From Bacteroidota bacterium (lineage in GTDB: Bacteria > Bacteroidota > Bacteroidia > Cytophagales > Cyclobacteriaceae): a stretch of 64,000 nucleotides of DNA. The notes beneath the pieces are model-generated. The model made no database searches. It was not told the origin of the DNA and saw nothing but the letters and a program-made list of their open reading frames with translations. Below are positions 43,641 through 51,826 of the stretch, piece by piece. The stretch is from positions 799,731 through 863,730 of the forward strand of contig VGMW01000001.1 of the NCBI GenBank assembly GCA_016866235.1. The letters are read 5' to 3'. The stretch's first letter is position 1. The number at the start of each line of letters is the position of its first letter. The position numbers were made by a program, and so were the translations under genes.

Positions 43641-45230
43641 TCAACAGACCTTAAAGCCCTTTACGGTTTCTGTAGCGCTGTTCGCGTTTAGACGCGCTTC
43701 AATTTCTTTCGCTGTTTTGGTAATGGCCAATCCGCCAAGCCCAGTACATCGAAGGGTATTGGGAATGGCATCACCAACTTTTTTCATGGTTTCGATTACT
43801 TCATCCAAGGGAATCAGATGTTGGTAATCTGCCAGCGCCATGTTGGTGCAGGACAGTGCCTGGGTGGCGGCCATAACATTACGGTTCAGGCATGGGGCTT
43901 CAACGCGGTCGGCAATGGTATCGCAAACCATTCCAAGCGACGTTTGAAGAGCCATCGACGCGGCTGCCAGTGATTGATTCAGTGTTCCATTTCTAAGCAC
44001 AACCAGCCCTGCGGCAGCCATACCGCATCCGGAGCCACATTCAGCCATACATCCACCAACCTCTGCCGCAAAGGTTGCGTGGGCAGCGATGAAAACTCCA
44101 ACCAGTCCGGCGGCCAGCATCGCCTTCACCATTTCATCTTCTGAAAGTCCAAGGACATCCGCTGTGCCGAGCACTGCGCCTGGCAGTGCGCCACAAGATC
44201 CGGCGGTGGGTGCTGCAACGATAACACCCATTGAACTTTTAACTTCCATAATGGCTGAAGTATAAAGAATGATCGTGTTGAGCACATCTCCTTCAACCAA
44301 TCCGCCTTCCTCCATTCTTTTTCTGAATCCCGGTGATTGACTTCCAAGGATACGGTCTTTCCATTCGGTGCCGTTTAAACCGGTCTTAACGGCATTCCTC
44401 ATGATCCGTACTATCGTACGCATCTGATCGAAAACCTCTTGTTCCGAAATGTTGCCACGTGCCGCTTCATAGTGAACCGCCAGCTGCCAAAGGGATAAAT
44501 TTTTTCCCTGATTGTACCTAAGCATTTCCTCGGCGGTAATAAATGGTACCCGTAATCCCTTTCTGGAGAGTACGGGTAATACAGGCTCAAGGATTTTTAT
44601 TTTTTCCGTTCCTTCCAACGCACTCAGTTCTTCCAGTAAACTGGTGCTGAGTTTTTTCGTGGATTTAATTTCAGCGAATGTTTTAGCCCCACGATGTGAT
44701 TTAGCCAACTCAATTTCATCGTTGCCATCGATCAGTTTAAGTATGGCATCGGGTTGACTCGTATAGACCAATGTTTCATAGAAGTCACCATACATTTCTA
44801 CAAAAGCGCTGTCAATGGCGATAACTTCGATCATTCCGCCTCCGGTGGAAAGTGCAATCAGGCTATGCGATTCAGCGTCGTTCTGAAGGGTTATTTGATA
44901 GGTGTTTGGATGGGTGGCGCCGATGGGATGAATGTCGATGGTAATGTCGATGCCTGCTTCGTCGATGGCCTGGAGATAATCGGGTAGTCGTTCATCGTCT
45001 GCGGACCAGCCAAGAAATCCTCCGAACAATCCCATGTCCGAGCCTTGACCTTTGTGGGTGGTTGCGAGCGAACCATTGGGATCAAATTCAATGTAGGCTT
45101 TGGTGATTTTACCGCCCATCAGGTCACGGCACAAACGTCCGATCCGAAGCGATGCAGCACAATGGGAGCTGGAGGGCCCGCGCATGACAGGACCGATAAC
45201 GTCATTGAAAATGCTTGGAAATTTTTCCAT
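43641..45230 (-). CDS. sdaA: L-serine dehydratase, single-chain iron-sulfur type
   Basis: 529 aa, the fused form with the beta domain first (GPVMRGPSSSHCAASLRIGR) and the alpha domain after about residue 250. Cysteines in GGCMAECGSGCGMAAAG, EAPCLNRN and LRCTGLGGLAITKTAKEI match the [4Fe-4S] site and the conserved tail cysteine. It converts serine to pyruvate and ammonia in the cytoplasm. It is longer than E. coli SdaA (454 aa), with extra length in the beta domain. It faces the GMC operon tail to tail. Confidence 0.95.
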   Translation of the reverse strand: MEKFPSIFNDVIGPVMRGPSSSHCAASLRIGRLCRDLMGGKITKAYIEFDPNGSLATTHKGQGSDMGLFGGFLGWSADDERLPDYLQAIDEAGIDITIDIHPIGATHPNTYQITLQNDAESHSLIALSTGGGMIEVIAIDSAFVEMYGDFYETLVYTSQPDAILKLIDGNDEIELAKSHRGAKTFAEIKSTKKLSTSLLEELSALEGTEKIKILEPVLPVLSRKGLRVPFITAEEMLRYNQGKNLSLWQLAVHYEAARGNISEQEVFDQMRTIVRIMRNAVKTGLNGTEWKDRILGSQSPGFRKRMEEGGLVEGDVLNTIILYTSAIMEVKSSMGVIVAAPTAGSCGALPGAVLGTADVLGLSEDEMVKAMLAAGLVGVFIAAHATFAAEVGGCMAECGSGCGMAAAGLVVLRNGTLNQSLAAASMALQTSLGMVCDTIADRVEAPCLNRNVMAATQALSCTNMALADYQHLIPLDEVIETMKKVGDAIPNTLRCTGLGGLAITKTAKEIEARLNANSATETVKGFKVC

Positions 45231-45314
45231 GGGGGTTTGATCGTCTGGCGAATGTATCTAATTTACTGACCAATTGTAATAGAACCAACCCTCTTCAACC
45301 ATCAACTACCTGAC

Positions 45315-46199
45315 ATGATAAACAAAGAGATGATTTTGCCTGTCCTTATCGCTGCTTTTGCTGTGCTGGGGGTAATTCTTGCTGTGGCATTGATTCGTGA
45401 TTATCAAAAGCATAAAAATCAATTGGAACCCAACAGCTGGACCAAAACTGGTTTGATTGGATTTATTTCCAACTTCCTGGACACGCTGGGGATTGGATCT
45501 TTTGCGACGGAAACGGCGATGTTCAAATTTTTCCGGCAGTCCGAAGATCGGGTTATTCCCGGTACGTTGAATGTTGCCAACGCGATTCCAACCATTGCGC
45601 AGGCCATTATCTATACGCAGATTGTTGAAGTAGAGCCGCTGACGTTGGTGTTGATGTTGTTGTCGGCTGTGGCGGGGTCTGTTCTGGGCGCAGGTATTGT
45701 TGCCAAGCTGCCGGAAAAGAAAATCCAACTCACCATGGGTTTTGCCTTGTTTGTCACCGCTGGATTTTTGGTCGCCAAGGCACTCGGTTACATGGAAACC
45801 ACCGGCGAAGTAATTGGCTTGGAAGGTAAAATGCTCGCCATTGGCGTTGGTGCCAATTTCGTTCTTGGTGCGTTGATGACTGCAGGAATTGGACTGTATG
45901 CCCCTTGCATGGCCCTGGTTGCGATGTTGGGTATGTCGGCCAAAACAGCCTTTCCAATTATGATGGGTTCCTGCGCGATGTTGATGCCTGTTGCAGGATT
46001 GAAATTCATTAAAGAAGGTGCTTACAACAGACGAGCATCTTTTGCTATTGCCATCACCGGAGTATTCGGTGTTTTGATTGCAGCCTACATCGTCAAGTCA
46101 CTTCCTATGGAGTACCTGCGTTGGCTGGTGGTATTGGTGGTGATTTATACCTCAGTCGTGATGTTGCGTTCGGCGCTTCAGCCAAAGGCAATAAAATAG
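45315..46199 (+). CDS. TauE/SafE family permease
   Basis: 294 aa with about eight hydrophobic segments in two related halves. SNFLDTLGIGSFATETAMFKF and VANAIPTIAQAIIYT resemble the first half-repeat of the TauE/SafE (DUF81) family; GANFVLGALMTAGIGLYAP and PIMMGSCAMLMPVAGLKF resemble the second. Members carry sulfite, sulfoacetate or other organic anions. The substrate is not inferable: the neighbours (serine dehydratase, TPR protein) do not point to sulfonate metabolism. Confidence 0.85.
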   Translation: MINKEMILPVLIAAFAVLGVILAVALIRDYQKHKNQLEPNSWTKTGLIGFISNFLDTLGIGSFATETAMFKFFRQSEDRVIPGTLNVANAIPTIAQAIIYTQIVEVEPLTLVLMLLSAVAGSVLGAGIVAKLPEKKIQLTMGFALFVTAGFLVAKALGYMETTGEVIGLEGKMLAIGVGANFVLGALMTAGIGLYAPCMALVAMLGMSAKTAFPIMMGSCAMLMPVAGLKFIKEGAYNRRASFAIAITGVFGVLIAAYIVKSLPMEYLRWLVVLVVIYTSVVMLRSALQPKAIK

Positions 46200-46207
46200 C
46201 GCTCGAT

Positions 46208-47587
46208 TTATTTTATTTCTACCGGCATTACGACCCCAACGTTTAGCGGGGCGTCAATTTCCTGAACCTTCAGCCAAAGGCTGTATTTACCTGCAGGCAC
46301 ATCTTTGGTGCTAAAGTCAAGTTTGATGTGTTCACCATGGTAAACGGCTTTGCCTTTGCTTTCCAGAATAATTTTACCTGCCGGGTTAAGAAATCTGAAA
46401 ATGAAGTGGGAATGTTTGTTTAGATTTTTCACTTCTGTAGCAGTGAAAGTGTAATCGGTATTGGATTCTATTTTGGAGGAATCAACAGGAGTTCCTTTGC
46501 CCTTATGATGCAATTCCAGTCCTGAAAGGGTGCCGCCCAAGCCTTCTATTACGATGCCATTTTTTAAGACCTTTTTTTCAGTCTTCAGGTTGATCGTGTG
46601 TAGTGTGGTTTTGGTGATTTTAAATGGAAGTTCAACGAACAACTCTGCATTGCCTTTGGTATCGAAGAAATGCGCGGTAAGCAAGTATTGTTTTTCTGTT
46701 GAAAGTGTTTCAGGAAAATCAATTTTAAGGGTTAGGTTTTTCGCCTCCTCGCCCGAAAAACTTTTATCGTTCGGAAAGATATTGTGGACTTTTTCTACCT
46801 CTCTTCCACCATTTTCACGCAGTTCGAATCCAATGCCGACGTGTATGGTTTCGGGAACTTCACTGCAAAAACCGGAAACTCCCTTCAGGATAATACTCAG
46901 CTCCTCGATTTCAGAGAACTCGGGTCCACTGACCTCGTGACCACCTTTGGTCAATAGTTGAAAAGACTCATAGCCAAGTCCCTTGGAAACGAATACGGCG
47001 CCGTTGAGTGGCTCCATTTCTACTTTTGAAATGGGTGCATCGCCCGATGGACAGGTTTGGGTACCGGTAATTTGTTTGACCCATGGACAGGCGAGTTTTA
47101 CTGCCCGAGGTCTTGCGTTCCGGTTTCCAAGGGCGTGTGCTTGCTGATAATCTGCACAGGCTTTGGGAACCTGCTTTAACATTTCATAGGTATCCCCTCG
47201 GTACAGCCAGGTGGTCGCACTTTTAGGATCCAGTTCGATGGACTTTGTGTAATCAGCTTCTGCGCGGGCATAGTTTTTCATGTCATAAAATCCGTCGCCA
47301 CGTAACCTTCTGTATTTGGCATTTTTAGGATCCAGATCCAGTGCATTGGTATAATCCTCGATGGCGTTTTCATAATCCTTCAATTCACGATACGCATCTC
47401 CTCTGAAATAATAGGCCTTGGGTTTATTGGCCTCTAGGCCTAAAGCAAGGGTGAAAAAGTGAATGGCTTGTGCATAATCCCGGGCTGCATAATACTCATC
47501 GCCCTGTGCAACGTATTCTTCATACGTCTGTGCACTCAACCAATTCGAGGCTAAAACCATCACTGCCAACATCAAACGAATCTTCAT
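46208..47587 (-). CDS. Secreted TPR-repeat protein
   Basis: The track start is TTG 47623; the ATG at 47587 (MKIRLMLAVMVLASNWLSAQ) gives a proper signal peptide and a 459-aa protein. Residues about 20-140 are three to four TPR repeats (DYAQAIHFFTLALGLEANKP, NAIEDYTNALDLDPKNAKY, RAEADYTKSIELDPKSATT). The remaining 300 residues form two beta-rich domains without a recognised family. It probably scaffolds protein contacts in the periplasm. The gene follows the Gfo/Idh oxidoreductase by 32 bp and is likely cotranscribed. Confidence 0.8.
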   Translation of the reverse strand: MKIRLMLAVMVLASNWLSAQTYEEYVAQGDEYYAARDYAQAIHFFTLALGLEANKPKAYYFRGDAYRELKDYENAIEDYTNALDLDPKNAKYRRLRGDGFYDMKNYARAEADYTKSIELDPKSATTWLYRGDTYEMLKQVPKACADYQQAHALGNRNARPRAVKLACPWVKQITGTQTCPSGDAPISKVEMEPLNGAVFVSKGLGYESFQLLTKGGHEVSGPEFSEIEELSIILKGVSGFCSEVPETIHVGIGFELRENGGREVEKVHNIFPNDKSFSGEEAKNLTLKIDFPETLSTEKQYLLTAHFFDTKGNAELFVELPFKITKTTLHTINLKTEKKVLKNGIVIEGLGGTLSGLELHHKGKGTPVDSSKIESNTDYTFTATEVKNLNKHSHFIFRFLNPAGKIILESKGKAVYHGEHIKLDFSTKDVPAGKYSLWLKVQEIDAPLNVGVVMPVEIK

Positions 47588-47619
47588 ATGGTTATAATTT
47601 TTATTTTTTTTAATCAACA

Positions 47620-48969
47620 TCAAATTATGCCTGGCTCAGGGTGGGTGTAGCCGTTTCGGTAGGAGCGCTTAAGCAACGCCGTCGCCTGGACGTCGCCCTT
47701 TACGGTCATTGTTGCCGGGTCATAAACCAACGGTCTGCCAAGATCCATAGATAGATTGGCCAGAATACAACTGGCTGTAGAAATATGGGCTTCGTGTATG
47801 TCGGCTACAGGTTTTCTTTTCTCCTCAATCGCCTGAAGAAAATCCACCATTTGTCCACGGGTGGCGGGAGCACAATGCAATTCAATCATTCTTTCTGTGA
47901 CATCCTCAGGATATTTCTCCCGTTCGTAAAGGACATCGCCATGGATAACATCGCCTTTTCCTTCCGGATAGAAATCATAACGAGTGGTGCTTGCCCATAG
48001 GGTTCCTTTCTCACCGTAGATGGTAAACGCCCACGGGTAATCGGGGTTAACGGGTGTTCCCCAGGTGCGGTGTTGCCAAACGCAGTTTAACTCTGGATAT
48101 TCGAATACAGCGGTCTGCGTATCGGCAATATTGGATGCCGCATCTTTATCCATGAAGATTCCTCCGGTGGAAGAAATTTTTTGAGGCCATCCCAATTGAA
48201 GTAACCAGCGGACCGAATCGAACATGTGCACGCACATATCGCCCATAATCCCATTTCCATATTCCCTGAATGCTCGCCACCAGCCTCGGTGAGGATCATT
48301 ATCGTATACCCTTAGCGGTGCTGGTCCTGTCCAACGGTCATAATTCAGGAATTCTGGAATTGGTTTGGGATCTGGCCGCGATGAATTTCGCATGTGGTAA
48401 TAGCAACACATTTCCACATGTCTGATTTTCCCCAACAGTCCGGCGTCGAGAATATTTCTCTTGGCATCCAATAAATGGGGTGTAGATCGACGCTGTAAGC
48501 CTACCTGTACGGTGCGGTTGTATTTTCTCGCAGCAGCCACCATCGCTTCCCCTTCAATAACGTCGACGCTGATTGGTTTTTGAACATATACATGAGCGCC
48601 GGCTTTTATGGAATCGATGCAGGTGAGCGCATGCCAATGATCTGGCGTTCCTATCAGAACAATTTCTGGTTGGGTTTCTTTCAGCATTTTCTGATGGTCA
48701 TCGAAGAGTCGGGGTTTCGATAAAGGGCTACGCTCTTTGATCAGTGCTCGCGCTTCCTCAAGATGATTTTTGTCCACGTCGCACAATCCAACCACCCGAA
48801 CCGGTGCCACCTGAATCAGACGGAACAGGTCACTTTTGCCGTACCAACCACAACCGATCAAGGCGACCTTATACTCTTTGGGTGCCATTTCACGCATCAG
48901 GGCTGTTGCATCCAGTGCGCCGAGTGCAAGTCCGGAAATGGAGCTTTGTAGGAAAAATCGTCTCTGCAT
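47620..48969 (-). CDS. Gfo/Idh/MocA family oxidoreductase, Tat-exported
   Basis: 449 aa. The N-terminus (MQRRFFLQSSISGLALGALD) is Tat-like; the dinucleotide loop is YKVALIGCGWYGK, the substrate-domain motif GAHVYVQKPISVDVIEGEA, and the catalytic-region histidine is in GNGIMGDMCVHMFDSVRW. The family oxidises or reduces sugars with tightly bound NAD(P), and Tat-exported members are common in Bacteroidota glycan loci. It is a complete paralogue of the headless gene at 36480, with a different C-terminal half. It precedes the TPR gene in the same direction. Confidence 0.9.
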   Translation of the reverse strand: MQRRFFLQSSISGLALGALDATALMREMAPKEYKVALIGCGWYGKSDLFRLIQVAPVRVVGLCDVDKNHLEEARALIKERSPLSKPRLFDDHQKMLKETQPEIVLIGTPDHWHALTCIDSIKAGAHVYVQKPISVDVIEGEAMVAAARKYNRTVQVGLQRRSTPHLLDAKRNILDAGLLGKIRHVEMCCYYHMRNSSRPDPKPIPEFLNYDRWTGPAPLRVYDNDPHRGWWRAFREYGNGIMGDMCVHMFDSVRWLLQLGWPQKISSTGGIFMDKDAASNIADTQTAVFEYPELNCVWQHRTWGTPVNPDYPWAFTIYGEKGTLWASTTRYDFYPEGKGDVIHGDVLYEREKYPEDVTERMIELHCAPATRGQMVDFLQAIEEKRKPVADIHEAHISTASCILANLSMDLGRPLVYDPATMTVKGDVQATALLKRSYRNGYTHPEPGII

Positions 48970-49038
48970 GGCTAGGGTGTGGTTTTAATTTTCAGAACTG
49001 AAAAATAAAGCAATACCGCCGTAAACCAAAGCCTGGAA

Positions 49039-49072
49039 TTTGGCGCATACAATCCCCAAAATCCTACCTTTG
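49039..49072 (+). promoter_or_regulatory. Bacteroidota promoter for the orphan ABC ATPase
   Basis: TTTG at 49039-49042 and TACCTTTG at 49065-49072 match both the -33 and -7 consensus elements with a 22-bp spacer. The ATG at 49084 is 11 bp further, leaving a very short leader. This is the best complete promoter I can read in the window. Confidence 0.6.
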
Positions 49073-49083
49073 AGCCTTCGACC

Positions 49084-50037
49084 ATGTCCTTTTTAGAACT
49101 ACAAAAGATTTCATACGCCGATCCCGGTGGATTCACTTTACAGGAATTATCGCTGATTCTTGAGGAGGGCAAACGGATTGCCTTTGCCGGTGAAACTGGC
49201 TCTGGTAAAACAACCGTTTTAAAACTGATTTCTGGTTTGCTGCAACCAAGCTCTGGAAGAGTAATTCTCAAAGGAGATCAGGTTCGTGGTCCGGTCCAAA
49301 GCCTGGTTCCAGGAAACGAACGTGTGGCCTACTTATCACAGTTTTTTGAACTTCAAAAATTCCTGCGTGTAGAACAGATTTTAAAATATGCATCGCGTAT
49401 TTCCTCCATGGCCACCGAGCGCATCTATCGGATCTGTGAAATTGAGCACTTGCTGGAGCGAAAAACCGATCAGCTTTCTGGCGGTGAGCGACAGAGAATT
49501 GCCTTGGCAAGGCTTTTGGTGATGGCACCGGATCTCCTGTTGTTGGATGAACCATATTCTAACCTTGACTCCGCACACCGGATTAAAATGAAATCGGTGG
49601 TTGATAAGATTGGCGATCAACTTGGGATCACTTCCATCCTGGTTTCCCACGACTCTTTCGATACGTTACCGTGGGCTGATGAGATTTTTATTTTAAGAAA
49701 TGGTTCAGTCGTTCAACACGGTTCACCTGAAATGGTCTACCGCCGGCCGGTGGACGAGTATGTAGGGGCGCTGTTCGGCCGGTATAACCTCATTGCCATC
49801 GACCCTGGTGTTTCAGACACCAGGGCATTTTTAAGACCCGACGACCTCATCATCACCAAAGAAGAGGATTGTGAGTTGAGTGGTGAGGTAAAAAAAATAA
49901 GTTTTGCCGGTCCTTTCTTTGAAGTTCAGGTATCTGCTCCACAGGGAAACATTACGGTGTTGTCAGGTATGCCTGATTTTAAAGTTGGTGACCGGATCAA
50001 TTTGAAGGTCATTCCTGAGCGCGTTCATTTTCTCTAA
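49084..50037 (+). CDS. ABC transporter ATPase without a neighbouring permease
   Basis: 317 aa. ATPase motifs: Walker A GETGSGKTTVL, signature LSGGERQRIALARL, Walker B LLLLDEPYSNLD, switch histidine in ILVSHDSFD. After about residue 225 there is a beta-rich tail (FLRPDDLIITKEEDCELSGE, VGDRINLKVIPERVHFL) like the TOBE domains of CysA/PotA/FbpC-type import ATPases, which bind a permease and sense substrate. No permease or binding protein is encoded on either side, so its partner and substrate are unknown. Confidence 0.85.
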   Translation: MSFLELQKISYADPGGFTLQELSLILEEGKRIAFAGETGSGKTTVLKLISGLLQPSSGRVILKGDQVRGPVQSLVPGNERVAYLSQFFELQKFLRVEQILKYASRISSMATERIYRICEIEHLLERKTDQLSGGERQRIALARLLVMAPDLLLLDEPYSNLDSAHRIKMKSVVDKIGDQLGITSILVSHDSFDTLPWADEIFILRNGSVVQHGSPEMVYRRPVDEYVGALFGRYNLIAIDPGVSDTRAFLRPDDLIITKEEDCELSGEVKKISFAGPFFEVQVSAPQGNITVLSGMPDFKVGDRINLKVIPERVHFL

Positions 50038-50110
50038 GAACATTTTCTGGTCGTAAAATTTCAGGCTGTTTCGAAGGGTAATTTTTTTAAATTGAGCCTT
50101 CAATTTTATT

Positions 50111-51145
50111 ATGAAAAAAGTCGTCACGTTTGGTGAAATCATGCTGCGTCTGGCTACGCCTGACCATCAGCGCTTTGTTCAGTCAACCCACCTCGAAGCC
50201 ACCTTCGGTGGTGGAGAAGCGAATGTTGCGGTATCGTTGGCCAATTATGGTTTACCCGCAACTTTTGTTACGCGGCTTCCCGACAACGACATCGCTCGTG
50301 CAGCAATGGCCAACCTTCGGAAATTGCAGGTTGACACCACTCAGATTATTTCAGGCGGTGAGCGATTGGGAATCTATTTTTTAGAGACCGGTGCTGTAGC
50401 GCGCCCCAGTAAGGTTGTTTACGATCGTTCCGGATCTTCCATTTCTACGATTCAACCAGGAATGATCAACTGGAATGACGTTTTTAAGGATGCACAATGG
50501 TTTCATTGGACCGGAATAACACCTGCCTTATCGGAGAGCACCGCCAAGGTCTGCCTCGAGGGTATTAAGGCGGCGAATGCATTGGGTATCACGGTTTCGA
50601 CCGACCTTAACTATCGAAAGAATCTTTGGAAATACGGAAAGAAGGCATCGGAAATTATGCCGGAGTTGGTGGAAGGTTGCGACATCATACTCGGTAATGA
50701 AGAGGACGCAGAAAAAGTTTTTGGAATCCATGCTGAAGGTGCTGATGTACACGGCGGTAAGGTGGATGCCGGGGCTTATGAATCTGTATGCCGACAGTTG
50801 TCGGCCAAATTTCCTCGCGCCAAGAAAATAATCATTACCCTCAGGGGGTCGATTAATGCAGACCACAATACCTGGTCCGGCACCCTGTTCGATGGCAAGA
50901 AAATGTATGTTTCACCCACCTACGACATCACACATATCGTGGATAGGGTAGGTGGAGGTGACTCCTTTATGGGGGGTCTTATTTATGGATTGATTACCTA
51001 TCCTGGTGATGATCAGAAGGCTTTGAATTTTGCAGTGGCGGCATCATGTTTGAAACATACCATCCATGGAGACTTTAACATGGTTACCGTGGAGGAAGTG
51101 CTGAACCTCATGAAAGGTGACGGAAGCGGAAGAGTTCAACGATAA
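50111..51145 (+). CDS. kdgK: 2-keto-3-deoxygluconate kinase, PfkB family
   Basis: 344 aa. The PfkB fold is shown by the N-terminal substrate loop FGGGEANVAVSLANYG and the C-terminal ATP/anion-hole motif DRVGGGDSFMGGLIYGL with the catalytic aspartate. The start KVVTFGEIMLRLATPDHQRF is characteristic of KDG kinases. It phosphorylates KDG from uronate or galacturonate breakdown. The aldolase that splits the product starts 9 bp downstream, which makes the assignment firm. Confidence 0.92.
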   Translation: MKKVVTFGEIMLRLATPDHQRFVQSTHLEATFGGGEANVAVSLANYGLPATFVTRLPDNDIARAAMANLRKLQVDTTQIISGGERLGIYFLETGAVARPSKVVYDRSGSSISTIQPGMINWNDVFKDAQWFHWTGITPALSESTAKVCLEGIKAANALGITVSTDLNYRKNLWKYGKKASEIMPELVEGCDIILGNEEDAEKVFGIHAEGADVHGGKVDAGAYESVCRQLSAKFPRAKKIIITLRGSINADHNTWSGTLFDGKKMYVSPTYDITHIVDRVGGGDSFMGGLIYGLITYPGDDQKALNFAVAASCLKHTIHGDFNMVTVEEVLNLMKGDGSGRVQR

Positions 51146-51154
51146 TCCAGGCAA

Positions 51155-51826
51155 ATGGCGAACACGGCGGTAATAACAAATGCGATCATCGCACAGGGCA
51201 TGTTGCCCCTGTTTTACAATTCAGATGAAGGGGTTAGCGTGGAAGTCCTCAGAGCACTTTATCAGGCAGGGGTGAAGGCGGTTGAATACACCAACCGAGG
51301 CGATGCGGCACGCGAAAACTTTAAACGACTTGTTGCGGTTAGGGATAGCGAAATGCCTGGATTGTTTCTTGGGATAGGCACCATAAAAAATATGACGGAA
51401 GCCCGGGATTATATGAGCATTGGAGCAGATTTTCTGGTTAGTCCCGGCTACGTTCAGGACATTGCACAGTATGCTGTCGTGAATCAGATTTTTTATGCTC
51501 CTGGTTGTATGACGCCTTCTGAAATCATTGCCGCAGAAAACACAGGCATTGCATTTATAAAGTTGTTTCCCGGTAACCTCCTCGGCCCTGAGTTTATGTC
51601 CACCATCAAAGACGTATTTCCTAAACTGAAGTTTATGCCCACCGGTGGTGTCGATACCACGCGTGAAAATCTTGAAGCCTGGTTTACATCAGGAGTGTGT
51701 GCCGTAGGAATGGGAAGTAAACTGGTTAGCAAAAAGTTGATGGAACAACGCCATTACGCTGCCATCACGGAGGCAACCCGTGACGTTCTCTCGACAATTG
51801 CTGAAATCAGAAATCATGGAAAATAA
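51155..51826 (+). CDS. eda: KDPG / 4-hydroxy-2-oxoglutarate aldolase
   Basis: 223 aa class I aldolase. The Schiff-base lysine is in GIAFIKLFPGNLLGPEF; the phosphate pocket GVGMGSKLVSKKL and KFMPTGGVDTTREN are in place, and FLGIGTIKNMTEARDYM carries the conserved barrel strand. It cleaves 2-keto-3-deoxy-6-phosphogluconate into pyruvate and glyceraldehyde-3-phosphate. With kdgK it forms a sugar-acid catabolic pair. Its last 11 bp overlap the start of the FAD oxidoreductase. Confidence 0.94.
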   Translation: MANTAVITNAIIAQGMLPLFYNSDEGVSVEVLRALYQAGVKAVEYTNRGDAARENFKRLVAVRDSEMPGLFLGIGTIKNMTEARDYMSIGADFLVSPGYVQDIAQYAVVNQIFYAPGCMTPSEIIAAENTGIAFIKLFPGNLLGPEFMSTIKDVFPKLKFMPTGGVDTTRENLEAWFTSGVCAVGMGSKLVSKKLMEQRHYAAITEATRDVLSTIAEIRNHGK

